The translations under genes and the position numbers were made by a program. Below are positions 16,157 to 24,416 of a DNA stretch of 64,000 bases, piece after piece. This stretch comes from Streptomyces griseoaurantiacus (lineage in GTDB: Bacteria; Actinomycetota; Actinomycetes; Streptomycetales; Streptomycetaceae): assembly GCA_014656015.1 (NCBI GenBank), contig BNBP01000011.1:62001-126000 (forward strand), written 5' to 3'. A model generated the notes under the pieces. That model saw only the letters and a list, made by a program, of their open reading frames with translations. It was not told where the DNA came from and did no database searches. Position 1 is the stretch's first letter, and every line of letters starts with the position of its first letter.

Positions 16157-17128
16157 ATGGTGAAAATCGGCTACACGATGATGACCGAGCAGGCCGGTCC
16201 CCGCGCCCTCGTCGACCATGTCGCGCAGGCCGAGGGCGTCGGTTTCGACTTCTCCGTGACGTCGGACCACTACTTCCCCTGGCTGCGCGAGCAGGGCCAC
16301 TCCCCCTACGCGTGGGCCGTCCTCGGCGCCGCCGCCCAGGCCACCTCGCGCATCCCGCTGATGACGTACGTGACCTGCCCGACCTTCCGCTACCACCCGG
16401 CGGTGGTGGCGCAGAAGGCGGCCACGCTGCAGCTCCTGTCCGAGGGGCGGTTCCGGCTCGGGCTCGGCGCGGGCGAGAACCTCAACGAGCACGTGGTCGG
16501 GGGTGGCTGGCCGGCGGCAGACGTCCGGCACGAGCGTCTGGAGGAGGCCGTCGGCATCATCCGCGACCTCTTCGGCGGCAAGCACGTCACCCGGCACGGC
16601 ACCCACTTCGACGTGGAGTCCGCCAAGCTGTGGGACCTGCCCGACGAGCCCCCGCCGATCGGCATCGCCGTCTCCGGCGAGCAGTCCTGCAGGCTGGCCG
16701 GGCACCTCGCGGATCTCGTCATCGCCACCGAGCCCAAGAGCGAGCTGATCGAGGCCTTCGAGCGGCACGGCGGCACCGGCAAGCCCCGGGTGGGCCAGCT
16801 CCCGGTCTGCTACGACACCGACCGGGACGCGGCCGTGAAACGGGCGCACGAGCAGTTCCGCTGGTTCGGCAGCGGCTGGAAGGTCAACGCCGAACTGCCG
16901 CACCCGGACTCCTTCTCGGCGGCGACCCAGTTCGTGACCGAGGAGGACGTGGCCGCGTCGATCCCGTGCGGCGACGATCCGGAGGCCTTCGTGGAGGCCG
17001 TCCGCCCGTACGCGGAGGCCGGCTTCACCGAGATCGCGCTGGTGCAGATCGGCGGTGACTCCCAGCCCGCGTTCCTGGACTGGTCGGCGAAGACGCTGCT
17101 GCCCGCGCTGCACGACGCCTTCGACTGA
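16157..17128 (+). CDS. TIGR03557-family F420-dependent LLM-class oxidoreductase
   Basis: 323 residues. The start VKIGYTMMTEQAGPRALVDHVAQAEGVGFDF, the SDHYFPWLREQGHSPYAW stretch and GLGAGENLNEHVVGGGWPAADVR are hallmarks of the TIGR03557 branch of luciferase-like F420 enzymes, related to F420-dependent glucose-6-phosphate dehydrogenase (recalled family knowledge). The substrate is unknown. It follows the UBP gene by 82 bases on the same strand, so it may belong to the same redox unit. Confidence 0.88.
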   Translation: MVKIGYTMMTEQAGPRALVDHVAQAEGVGFDFSVTSDHYFPWLREQGHSPYAWAVLGAAAQATSRIPLMTYVTCPTFRYHPAVVAQKAATLQLLSEGRFRLGLGAGENLNEHVVGGGWPAADVRHERLEEAVGIIRDLFGGKHVTRHGTHFDVESAKLWDLPDEPPPIGIAVSGEQSCRLAGHLADLVIATEPKSELIEAFERHGGTGKPRVGQLPVCYDTDRDAAVKRAHEQFRWFGSGWKVNAELPHPDSFSAATQFVTEEDVAASIPCGDDPEAFVEAVRPYAEAGFTEIALVQIGGDSQPAFLDWSAKTLLPALHDAFD

Positions 17129-17186
17129 CCGGCGGGGTCGGGTCGGTCAACACCGGGCCCGTGCAAGGAAGTTGGCGGGCACCGGC

Positions 17187-17192
17187 GATAAT
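17187..17192 (+). promoter_or_regulatory. -10 element placed for a leaderless pobA-like transcript
   Basis: GATAAT ends 6 bases before the ATG at 17199 and no Shine-Dalgarno sequence precedes that ATG. Transcription would start at or next to the start codon, giving a leaderless mRNA, which is common in Streptomyces. Confidence 0.5.
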
Positions 17193-17198
17193 GCCGTC

Positions 17199-18473
17199 AT
17201 GCCCGAGCACCTCCCGCCGCCGTCCTGCGCCCCGTACTCCCCGGGCCGGTCCGCCCGGTTGCCCGTCGTCATCGTCGGAGCCGGTCCGGCCGGGCTCGCC
17301 CTGGCCGGTGTCCTGCGGGGCGCCTCGGTGGACTGCGTCGTCCTGGAGGCGGAGAGCAGGCGGTTCATCGAGACCCGGCCGCGTGCCGGATTCCTGGAGG
17401 AGTGGGCGGTCCGGGCGCTGTGGCGGCGCGGGCTGGCCAGTCCGGGACTGCTGGAGGCGCAGCGCCAGAGCGAGTGCGAATTCCGCGTCGGCGGTGAGCG
17501 GTACCGCTTCGGCTACGCGGAGCTCTCCGGCCACCATCACGTGGTCCATCCGCAGCCCCTGCTGGTCACCGATCTGGTGCACCACTACGCCGACGTCCTC
17601 GGCGGCGACATCCGGTTCGGGGTGCGGGAGGTGGAACTCCACGGCATCGACACCGACACCCCGGCCGTGTCGTACACCGATCCCGGCAGCGGCGCCCGCG
17701 TCCGGCTGGAGTGCGAGGTGATCGCCGGATGCGACGGCGCCCGGGGCGTGAGCCGGGCCTCCCTCCCCGCCGAGTACCGGGAGCCCGCCCGGCTCGACTA
17801 CGGCATCGGCTGGCTCGCCCTGCTCGCCGAGGCGCCCCCGTCCTCCGACTGCGTCGTCTTCGGCGTCCATCCGCGGGGGTTCGCCGCCCACATGGCGCGC
17901 GGCCCCGGGACGACCCGCTACTACCTTCAGTGCCCGCCGGGCGACGACCCGGAGAACTGGTCCCACGAGCGCGTCTGGTCGGAGCTGCGCCTGCGGCTCG
18001 AGGCGGCCGGCGCCGCACCGCTGACCGAGGGCAGGCTGGTCGAGAAGCGCGTCCTCGACCTGCACAACCAGGTCGCGCGGGCGGTGTCGTACGGCCGGCT
18101 CTACCTGGCGGGGGACGCCGCGCACCTGGTGGCGCCGATCGCCGCGAAGGGCATGAACCTCGCGCTTTTCGACGCGCTGGTGCTGGCCGACGCGCTGGTG
18201 GCCCACGTCCACCGGGGCGAGAGCGAAGGGCTGCGTGCCTACGCCGCCACGAGCCTGCGGCGGGTGTGGGAGTACCAGGAGTTCTCGGAGTGGTTCTGCG
18301 AGCTGCTGCACGGTCCGTCCTCGGGCGACCCGTTCCGGGCGGGAATGGCGGCCGCCCGGCTGGCCCGGTTGTTCGACTCGCCCGCGGCGGCGGCCTCGTT
18401 CGCGGAGGTGTACGTCGGCGCCGCCTCCGAGCGTCATCTCCCCGAGTTCTCCCCACTTCCGACTTCCGGTTGA
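17199..18473 (+). CDS. PobA-like 4-hydroxybenzoate 3-monooxygenase
   Basis: 424 residues, about 30 more than PobA because of an N-terminal extension. Class A flavoprotein hydroxylase motifs are intact: VGAGPAGLALAG (FAD ADP-binding), DG motif in IAGCDGARGVSR, and GRLYLAGDAAHLVAPIAAKGMN (FAD ribityl). The order and the HPRGFAAHM...TRYYLQCPPGDDPENWSHERVWSEL block align with p-hydroxybenzoate hydroxylase. By eye the residue at the ligand Ser212 position of the Pseudomonas enzyme is Met here, while the Arg is kept, so the aromatic substrate may differ. No protocatechuate (pca) genes are adjacent. Confidence 0.75.
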   Translation: MPEHLPPPSCAPYSPGRSARLPVVIVGAGPAGLALAGVLRGASVDCVVLEAESRRFIETRPRAGFLEEWAVRALWRRGLASPGLLEAQRQSECEFRVGGERYRFGYAELSGHHHVVHPQPLLVTDLVHHYADVLGGDIRFGVREVELHGIDTDTPAVSYTDPGSGARVRLECEVIAGCDGARGVSRASLPAEYREPARLDYGIGWLALLAEAPPSSDCVVFGVHPRGFAAHMARGPGTTRYYLQCPPGDDPENWSHERVWSELRLRLEAAGAAPLTEGRLVEKRVLDLHNQVARAVSYGRLYLAGDAAHLVAPIAAKGMNLALFDALVLADALVAHVHRGESEGLRAYAATSLRRVWEYQEFSEWFCELLHGPSSGDPFRAGMAAARLARLFDSPAAAASFAEVYVGAASERHLPEFSPLPTSG

Positions 18474-18550
18474 CTTTCGGTCACTTTGAACGCCTGCCGC
18501 CTCACTCTCCGTACCACCCTGGGACGCGGGTCTCCGGTGTGCGGTGAGGG

Positions 18551-20227
18551 ATGGCGATGGGCCACGAGCGGGTCTCGGTACGAGAGTTGGTCGCCGGGCG
18601 GTACCGGGCGGGCGAGACCGTCCACCGCGAGGAGGGACGCCTCCTGCTGCGGGGCGAGGACACCGGGACCGGACGTGAGGTGCTCCTCGTCCGCTCCCGG
18701 CCGTCCGCGCACCCGCGCGCGGACACCCCGCCGCGCACGGCGGAGCGGGTGGTGCGCGAGACGGCCCGGATGGAGGACGCCTGCCCCGGCCGGATCGCCC
18801 ACGTGCTGGACGTCGTCGAGGAGTACGGCGGGCACGGCGAGTACGGCGGCGGTGCCGAGGGAGGCGGCCCCCTGTGGACGGTGCTGCGGCCCGTCGACGG
18901 CGTTCCCCTCGGGGAGCTGCTCGGCCGGGGCGCGCTGTCTCCCGCGCGCGCCGCCCACATCGGGCTCGCGCTCCTGGACGTGCTGCGGGCGGCGCACCGG
19001 CAGGGCATCGTCCACGGGGACCTGAGCCCCGGTCAGGTGTTCGTGGGCGCGGACGGCGGGGTGGTGCTGACCGGCTTCGGGCTTCTCGGCTCCGCACCCG
19101 GCCGCCGGGTCACGGCACCCGAGTACGCATCTCCCGAACAGGCGCACGGGGAGTGCGCGGGGACTCCGTCGGATCTGTGGTCGCTCGGGGCGCTGCTCTA
19201 TGCGATGACGGAGGGGCGGCCCCCGTTCCGTGACCGAGGTGAGGCGGCGGCGACACTGCGCGGGGTGGCACGGCTGCCGTTGCGGCCTCCCTCGCACGCC
19301 GGCCCCCTGGCCCCGGCCGTCACCGGGCTGCTGCGGCGCGATCCGCAGGAGCGGGTGCCGGAGGAGGCCGTCCGCAAGAGCCTGACGCGGCTGCTGCGCG
19401 CCTCCCCCGCGGCGGACGCGCACTTCGGCGAGGGGCCGGCGCCCGCCGAGGAGCCGCCCGGAGAGGGACCGCGGGCCGGCGGCGGGCGCCCTCTGCGGCT
19501 CGCGGTGCTGCTCGGGACGGCGCTGGCGGTGGCCGCGTGCTCGCTCGCCGTGTACGCCACCCGGGGCGGCTCCGGCGGCGAGGGCACCGTCGTCTCGCGC
19601 TCCGCGCCCACCGCCTCCCGCCCGGCGGCGGTCGTGCCGGGCGGGGCCGGGGAAACAGAGCGCACGTCCTCCACCGCCCCTTCCTCCCCGCCCGCCTCGT
19701 CCACCCCGTCGTCCCCGGCCACCACGGCCGCGCCGTCCTCCTCCCGGCCGCCGGCGGGCGCGGCCGAGCGCTTCGCACGGCAGCACGCGCCCGAGGGGTT
19801 CTCCCTCGACCTGCCGGCCGGCTGGCACCGGGTGTTCGAGGACCGGCGCACCGACGGCTCCTACCGCGTGGCCTTCGGCGCCCAGGGGGACCCGCGCACC
19901 CTGCTGGTCACGCACAGCCTGCGCCTCGAGGCGGACCCGGTGGCCGACTGGGCTGCCCTGGAACCGGCCCTGCGCCGCTCGTACCCCGGCTACCGGCGGC
20001 TCGGCGCGATCACGCCGGTGACGTACCGGGGCCTGCGGGGGGCCGACATGCGGTGGCTGGCGAGGGACGGCGGCGTCAGCACCCGCACCCTCGGCCGCGG
20101 CTTCCTCCTCGACGGCCGCTCCGGCTACTCGCTGCGCTGGACGGCACCGGCGGCCGCGTTCGACGAGGCCGTCAACAGGCGGGCCCTGGACCGCGTGCTG
20201 CGCACCTTCCGCTTCCCCGACGGCTGA
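18551..20227 (+). CDS. Transmembrane Ser/Thr pseudokinase with extracytoplasmic domain
   Basis: 558 residues. Residues 15-280 follow a Hanks-type kinase fold: the C-lobe landmarks TAPEYASPEQ, SDLWSLGALLYAMTEGRPPF and a terminal Arg are clear. Key catalytic residues are missing: the beta-3 Ala-x-Lys reads LVRS (R48 in place of Lys), the catalytic loop is HGDLSPGQ (Asn to Gln at 162), and DFG is GFG (175-177). One membrane segment (about 316-336) leads to a Ser/Thr/Pro-rich linker and a C-terminal extracytoplasmic domain (about 410-557; GFSLDLPAGWHRV...GYSLRWTAP) resembling secreted stress or lipid-binding modules. It probably senses outside and scaffolds inside. Confidence 0.88.
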   Translation: MAMGHERVSVRELVAGRYRAGETVHREEGRLLLRGEDTGTGREVLLVRSRPSAHPRADTPPRTAERVVRETARMEDACPGRIAHVLDVVEEYGGHGEYGGGAEGGGPLWTVLRPVDGVPLGELLGRGALSPARAAHIGLALLDVLRAAHRQGIVHGDLSPGQVFVGADGGVVLTGFGLLGSAPGRRVTAPEYASPEQAHGECAGTPSDLWSLGALLYAMTEGRPPFRDRGEAAATLRGVARLPLRPPSHAGPLAPAVTGLLRRDPQERVPEEAVRKSLTRLLRASPAADAHFGEGPAPAEEPPGEGPRAGGGRPLRLAVLLGTALAVAACSLAVYATRGGSGGEGTVVSRSAPTASRPAAVVPGGAGETERTSSTAPSSPPASSTPSSPATTAAPSSSRPPAGAAERFARQHAPEGFSLDLPAGWHRVFEDRRTDGSYRVAFGAQGDPRTLLVTHSLRLEADPVADWAALEPALRRSYPGYRRLGAITPVTYRGLRGADMRWLARDGGVSTRTLGRGFLLDGRSGYSLRWTAPAAAFDEAVNRRALDRVLRTFRFPDG

Positions 20228-20260
20228 GGAAACAGCGCGTGCACCGAATCACCCGTCTGG

Positions 20261-20291
20261 TTGAGCATCTCCGGCCCATCGCGGGTACTAG
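20261..20291 (+). promoter_or_regulatory. Candidate promoter of the SsgA-like gene
   Basis: TTGAGC (20261-20266) and TACTAG (20286-20291) are separated by 19 bases, close to a vegetative Streptomyces promoter. The predicted transcript would begin near 20298, about 28 bases before the ATG. Confidence 0.45.
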
Positions 20292-20325
20292 GGGTCTCTA
20301 CCGCCTTTCGTCGCTGGAGCGCTTC

Positions 20326-20751
20326 ATGATCTCGTCGGTGCACAAGACCCTGGTCATGGAACTCATGTCGGGCATGTCCGGCCGGTTCCCGGTGCTGACC
20401 CATCTGGAATACGACGCCACGGACCCCTTCGCCGTGACCGCGTCGTTCAGCCACGAGGGCCGGCTCCTCGCCCAATGGAGACTCGACCGGCAGATGCTGG
20501 CCGAGGGACTGCTCGGGCCGGTGGGTGAGGGGGACGTCCGGCTGCGCCCGCAGTCCACGGGGGTCTGGCACGAACTGCGCCTGGAACTCTTCGGCGACGC
20601 CCACCCCGACGGGGGGCGGCACCACGCGGTGATCCTCGCCTGGGCGCCGGCCGTGGCCTCGTTCCTGGAGGAGACCTACGAGGTGGTGGAGCTCGGCAGC
20701 GAGACGGTGGGCGTGGACGACTTCCTCGCCGAGGTCATCGGCAACGCCTGA
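20326..20751 (+). CDS. SsgA-like sporulation/cell-division regulator
   Basis: 141 residues, ATG at 20326 with CTGGAG upstream; a start at a later Met (MELMSGMSG) is possible. It has the SsgA-like core: LEYDATDPFAVTASFSHEG, QWRLDRQMLAEGLLGPVGEGDVRLRPQ and a C-terminal FLEETYEVV segment. SsgA-like proteins exist only in morphologically complex actinobacteria and steer septum site choice and spore-wall events, often by recruiting FtsZ or wall enzymes. Which SALP this is (SsgB to SsgG) cannot be decided by eye. It follows the pseudokinase gene, also membrane-linked, but probably has its own promoter. Confidence 0.9.
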   Translation: MISSVHKTLVMELMSGMSGRFPVLTHLEYDATDPFAVTASFSHEGRLLAQWRLDRQMLAEGLLGPVGEGDVRLRPQSTGVWHELRLELFGDAHPDGGRHHAVILAWAPAVASFLEETYEVVELGSETVGVDDFLAEVIGNA

Positions 20752-20928
20752 ACACCCGTCACGGAAGCCTGTGGGGAAGTCGATCGCCGCGCGGGCACCG
20801 CGCGTTGTCACGAAGGTGTGACGAACATTCGTGCGTCAAAGGTGGAGAGCCGGGTAGGCGGAGCGGTACACCCTTCCTTGGGGAGCTTTACGGCTCCGTT
20901 GTCAGTGCCGTCCGCCAGAATGGTGATC

Positions 20929-21318
20929 ATGCTCCGAGTCGTCCGTGACCCACGCCCGCCGATCAGCCCCCGCGACACCGACGTCCTGCGTCTGATCGCG
21001 ACGCAGCGCGCCCCCGTCATGCTCACCGTGTACGCGGACGGGCGACGACGGTACGGGTACTGGCGTGCCGTCACCGATGCCGCGGGGCGGGGCGGCTGCC
21101 AGGTGGCGCTGCCGACCGAGGAGTGCGAGGAGCTGCTCGCGGCGGGGCGGATAGCCCTGGGCGAGCCGGTGACCGACCGCTCCCGGACGGTCTACCCGGT
21201 GCGGGCCGTGGAGCGCCCCCGCCGGTACGCGGCGCCCGTGACCCCCTCCGTGCCGGTCGCCCCGAGGATTCCTGCGGTCGCCTCCGTGACGTCGCGCCGC
21301 ACCGCGCTGACGGCCTGA
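20929..21318 (+). CDS. Hypothetical protein (no recognised domain)
   Basis: 129 residues from ATG 20929; an ATG at 20920 is an equal alternative, and neither has a good ribosome site. The first 85 residues (RVVRDPRPPISPRDTDVLRLI, VMLTVYADGRRRYGYWRAV) look folded, with a strand-rich core and a helix resembling part of a DNA-binding or PilZ-like barrel. The tail is Pro/Val-rich. No cysteine cluster or membrane segment. Function unknown; the coding call rests on codon use and similarity to proteins recalled in other Streptomyces. Confidence 0.65.
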   Translation: MLRVVRDPRPPISPRDTDVLRLIATQRAPVMLTVYADGRRRYGYWRAVTDAAGRGGCQVALPTEECEELLAAGRIALGEPVTDRSRTVYPVRAVERPRRYAAPVTPSVPVAPRIPAVASVTSRRTALTA

Positions 21319-21360
21319 GGGCACCCGGCCCGCCCGGGGAGGCCGACGCGCACGCGTGGC

Positions 21361-21388
21361 TCCCGGCGCCCCCGTCGGGGGCGCGGGA
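21361..21388. terminator. Bidirectional terminator between convergent genes
   Basis: GCGCCCCC (21366-21373) pairs with GGGGGCGC (21377-21384) across a 3-base loop, and TCCC/GGGA extends the stem with one bulge. It lies between the hypothetical gene ending at 21318 and the aldo/keto reductase ending at 21413. Confidence 0.7.
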
Positions 21389-21412
21389 AACCGCACGCGT
21401 CCTGCCGGACCC

Positions 21413-22396
21413 CTACCAGCGGGCCTCGACCTGCGCCTTGATGCGCCGCTCGTACAGGTCGCCGATCGCCCGCAGCGTCTCCTCGGGCAGCTTCGGCAGG
21501 TGGCCCGCCGCCGCGTTCGCCCGTGCCTGGTCCGCCGAGCGGGCGCCGGGGATGACCGTCGTCACGCCGGGCTGCTGGATGATCCACGCCAGCGCCGTCT
21601 GCGCCGGGGTGAAGCCCTCGGGCGCCAGCGCCGCGAACTCCGCCGCCGCCTCCACGCCGGTGGCGAAGTCGACCCCGGCGAAGGTCTCGCCCTGGTCGAA
21701 GGCCTCGCCGTGCCGGTTGAACGTGCGGTGGTCGTTCTCGCCGAAGACGGTGTCCTTCGTGTACCGGCCCGACAGCAGCCCCGAGGCGAGGGGCACCCGG
21801 GCGATGATGCCGACGCCGGCCTCCCGGGCCGCCGGCAGCACCTCGTGCAGCGGCTTCATGCGGAACGGGTTGAGGATGATCTGCACGCTCGCCACGTTCG
21901 GGCGGGCGATCGCCGTCAGCGCCTCCGCGCAGGTCTCCACGCTCACGCCGTACGAGGCGATCCGCCCCTCCTCGACGAGGGTGTCCAGGGCGTCGAAGAC
22001 CTCGTCGGAGGAGTAGACGGGAGTCGGCGGGCAGTGCAGCTGCACCAGGTCGATCCGGTCGACGCCGAGGTTGCGGCGGGAACGGTCGTTCCAGGCGCGG
22101 AAGTTGTCCAGTACGTAGTTCTCGGGGATCTGGTCCGCCCGGCGGCCCATCTTGGTGGCCACCGTCACGTGCAGATCGGGCCGCCCCAGCAGGAACGCCG
22201 CGATCGTCTGCTCACTGCGGCCGTCGCCGTACACGTCGGCCGTGTCGAAGAAGGTCACGCCGGACTCGGCGGCCGCCTCCAGCACCTCGTGGGCGTCCTT
22301 CTCCTCGACGTCGCCCCAGTCGGCGCCGAGCTGCCACGTGCCCAGCCCCACGACCGACGCATGCTGACCCGACCTGCGGAATTCGCGCTCATCCAT
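21413..22396 (-). CDS. Aldo/keto reductase
   Basis: 327 residues, ATG giving MDEREFRRSGQHASVVGLGTWQLG. The AKR tetrad is visible: Asp and Tyr in FFDTADVYGDG, Lys in VATKMG, His in LVQLHCP. The C-terminal IPGARSADQARANAAA loop binds NADP phosphate. The extended middle (PENYVLDNFRAWNDRSRRNLGVDRIDLVQ) is typical of the YghZ/oxidoreductase-YdhF-like AKR branch. The physiological substrate is unknown. It is monocistronic, head-on to the preceding hypothetical gene. Confidence 0.9.
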   Translation of the reverse strand: MDEREFRRSGQHASVVGLGTWQLGADWGDVEEKDAHEVLEAAAESGVTFFDTADVYGDGRSEQTIAAFLLGRPDLHVTVATKMGRRADQIPENYVLDNFRAWNDRSRRNLGVDRIDLVQLHCPPTPVYSSDEVFDALDTLVEEGRIASYGVSVETCAEALTAIARPNVASVQIILNPFRMKPLHEVLPAAREAGVGIIARVPLASGLLSGRYTKDTVFGENDHRTFNRHGEAFDQGETFAGVDFATGVEAAAEFAALAPEGFTPAQTALAWIIQQPGVTTVIPGARSADQARANAAAGHLPKLPEETLRAIGDLYERRIKAQVEARW

Positions 22397-22503
22397 GGGC
22401 CCAGTCTCGCACTGGCCCCCGGCGGCCCCTCGCACCACCCTGCCGGAACGACGAGGCCGTCCGCCGGTTCACCCGGCGGACGGCATGCGCGGCGTCCCGT
22501 CCC

Positions 22504-23346
22504 TCACACCTTGCGCCAGCGGGCCATCGCGAACGAGAAGAGACCGAAGAGCACGAAGCCCGCGGCCACGCACACCAGCAGCCACGGCCCGGCCGGGGTG
22601 TGGGCGAAGGAGCGCAGGGTGTCGTCGAGCCCCTTGGCCTTGTCCGGCTCGTACTCGACGGCGGCCCGGACGGCGAAGACACCGGCGGCCGCGAAGACGA
22701 GCCCGCGGGCCGCCCCGCCACCGACACCGGTGATGTCCACCGCCTGCCGCGCGCGCCGGGACATCTGCCCGAGCTTCAGCTTGTCGTGGTACTTGCGCAT
22801 CACCGCGCGCACCCCGATCCACACCCCCGCGGCCGCGATGCCGATCCCGGCCAGGCCCACGATCCACTGGCCGCCCGGCATCTGCAGCACCTTGGCCGTC
22901 ATGTCCTTGGACTGCTTGTCGCTGTTCCCGCCGCCGCCTCCCCCGCGGGAGCCGGCCGCGAAGAGCAGCACCGAGGAGGCGACGAAGGCGTAGAACACGA
23001 AACGGCCCGCCGAGGACAGCCGCTTGGTCGCTTTGCGGCCCTCGGGGCCGCCCGCGCCGAAGACCGCCTCGGACAGGCGCCACAGGGCCATGCCGACGAG
23101 GCCGACCGCCAGCGCCCACAGGACGACGGCGCCGAACGGCTTGCCGGATATCTCGGCGAGTGCACCGCCCCGGTCGGCCTGGCGGTGGCCGTCGCCGAAG
23201 GCGATCTGCAGGGCCAGTGCCCCGACGAGCAGATAGATCACTCCGCGTGCGCTCAGGCCGGCCCGTGCCGCGCCCTCCGTCGCCGCACCCCGCGCCTCGC
23301 GGCCGGTGCGGGGCCCTCCCCGGCTGGTCAACGTGCTGACATCCAT
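22504..23346 (-). CDS. DUF1206 membrane protein
   Basis: 280 residues with six hydrophobic segments arranged as three homologous pairs, the DUF1206 pattern: LSARGVIYLLVGALALQIAFG / VVLWALAVGLVGMALWRL, then GRFVFYAFVASSVLLFAAG / WIVGLAGIGIAAAGVWIG, then AARGLVFAAAGVFAVRAAV / WLLVCVAAGFVLFGLFSFA. A Gly-rich loop (RGGGGGGNSDKQ) connects pairs. Family function is unknown; members are induced in stress in other actinobacteria as far as I recall. It is the last gene of a minus-strand run that starts at 24584. Confidence 0.9.
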   Translation of the reverse strand: MDVSTLTSRGGPRTGREARGAATEGAARAGLSARGVIYLLVGALALQIAFGDGHRQADRGGALAEISGKPFGAVVLWALAVGLVGMALWRLSEAVFGAGGPEGRKATKRLSSAGRFVFYAFVASSVLLFAAGSRGGGGGGNSDKQSKDMTAKVLQMPGGQWIVGLAGIGIAAAGVWIGVRAVMRKYHDKLKLGQMSRRARQAVDITGVGGGAARGLVFAAAGVFAVRAAVEYEPDKAKGLDDTLRSFAHTPAGPWLLVCVAAGFVLFGLFSFAMARWRKV

Positions 23347-23451
23347 CTCGACCTCCCGGGGTCCGGATGCCCCGGGTTCGGCGGGCGACACCCGAACGCC
23401 GCCGACCGGCAGGCAAGAGGGGCGGAGGACTCCCGCCGGGCCGCTCGCGCC

Positions 23452-23838
23452 CTACGCGGCGCGGTTCTGCAGACGGAGTTCCAGTTCGATCTCCTGGTCC
23501 CCCGAGACATGCCCCAGTTCCTCGACCGTGAAGGTCTCCTCCAGGGCCTCCCGCAGACGGGAGACCGCCTGCGGCTCGCCCTGGACCTCGGCCTTCACCG
23601 GACCCGAGAGCCGGGGCGGGCGGGGGGCGTCGGGGGCGCCGGCGGGGGCGGACGTGTCGAAGGTCCCCGTCCACATGGTGGGCCGGGAGCCCTCCGTGTC
23701 GTGCGGCGGGGCGTCGTCGGCGCCGCGGTCGGAATCGAAGTGCCGGCACAGCTCGGTGAACAGGTGTCCGGCGTCCGTGGCCGAGCAGTCGCTGAGGACC
23801 ACCTGGACGTTCGGGGCGGACTGGGCGGGCGCGTTCAC
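23452..23838 (-). CDS. Hypothetical acidic protein
   Basis: 128 residues from a GTG preceded by GAGGGAG. An N-terminal strand-helix (NVQVVLSDCSATDAGHLFTELCRHF) and a C-terminal half with VKAEVQGEPQAVSRLREALEETFTVEELGHVSGDQEIELELRL flank a Pro/Asp-rich centre. The C-terminus has the look of a small ferredoxin-like or dodecin-like alpha/beta unit. No domain is recognised. It sits between the DUF3662 and DUF1206 genes in the same direction and is probably cotranscribed. Confidence 0.7.
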   Translation of the reverse strand: MNAPAQSAPNVQVVLSDCSATDAGHLFTELCRHFDSDRGADDAPPHDTEGSRPTMWTGTFDTSAPAGAPDAPRPPRLSGPVKAEVQGEPQAVSRLREALEETFTVEELGHVSGDQEIELELRLQNRAA

Positions 23839-23925
23839 GGTCGTTCGTCTCCCTCGTGCTGGATGCCTTGGCTGTCTGCGGGGCTGTCGGGGCGGGCACG
23901 GGGCCCGGGCGGTGGATCCGAGGTG

Positions 23926-24402
23926 CTACTCGGTGGTGGGGGCGAACCCGTCGGCCCGCACGTGCGGCATGACCCGGCCGGCCACCCGGTAGCGGCCGTT
24001 GGGCACGTCCGCCGCGCGTGTGATGTGGACGGCGAGCGGCCCCGCCCACTCGTAGCCGTTGCGCGCGCCGTGGCGCGCCAGCCGGTCGGTGAGCAGCATG
24101 CCCACCCGGTCACCGGCCCCGGCGAGCCGCTCGTGGACCTCGGGGTCCAGTTCGACGGCGTAGGCGTTGGGGGCCAGGATCCGGTTTCTGCCGCATCTGA
24201 CCGCGTGGCGGTCGCACTCGCGCCGCAGGGCGTCGAGCAGTTCGACGGGGTCCTTGGGGAAGAGGTGCCCCAGCAGCCTGTTCTGGAAGCGTTCCAGGGC
24301 TCTCTCCCAGCCGGTCGGCCCGGTCGCGGGGGCCGGCGGTGCGGCCGCGTGGTCCCGGTCCGGCCTCTCCTCCCGGCCGCGCCGTCGCGGGAGTGCGCTC
24401 AC
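23926..24402 (-). CDS. DUF3662 (FhaA N-terminal-like) protein without FHA domain
   Basis: 158 residues if started at the GTG at 24402, chosen because AGGCGGGG lies 8 bases upstream; a GTG at 24411 is possible. The core WERALERFQNRLLGHLFPKDPVELLDALRRECD..RNRILAPNAYAVELDPEVHERL..YEWAGPLAVHI is the DUF3662 domain found at the N-terminus of FhaA, the FHA protein of the mycobacterial cell-wall kinase network. Here the protein ends after this domain, with no linker or FHA domain. It may be a stand-alone partner domain. A basic N-terminal stretch (LPRRRGREERPDR) is present. Confidence 0.78.
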   Translation of the reverse strand: MSALPRRRGREERPDRDHAAAPPAPATGPTGWERALERFQNRLLGHLFPKDPVELLDALRRECDRHAVRCGRNRILAPNAYAVELDPEVHERLAGAGDRVGMLLTDRLARHGARNGYEWAGPLAVHITRAADVPNGRYRVAGRVMPHVRADGFAPTTE

Positions 24403-24416
24403 CGCTCGCACCCCGC

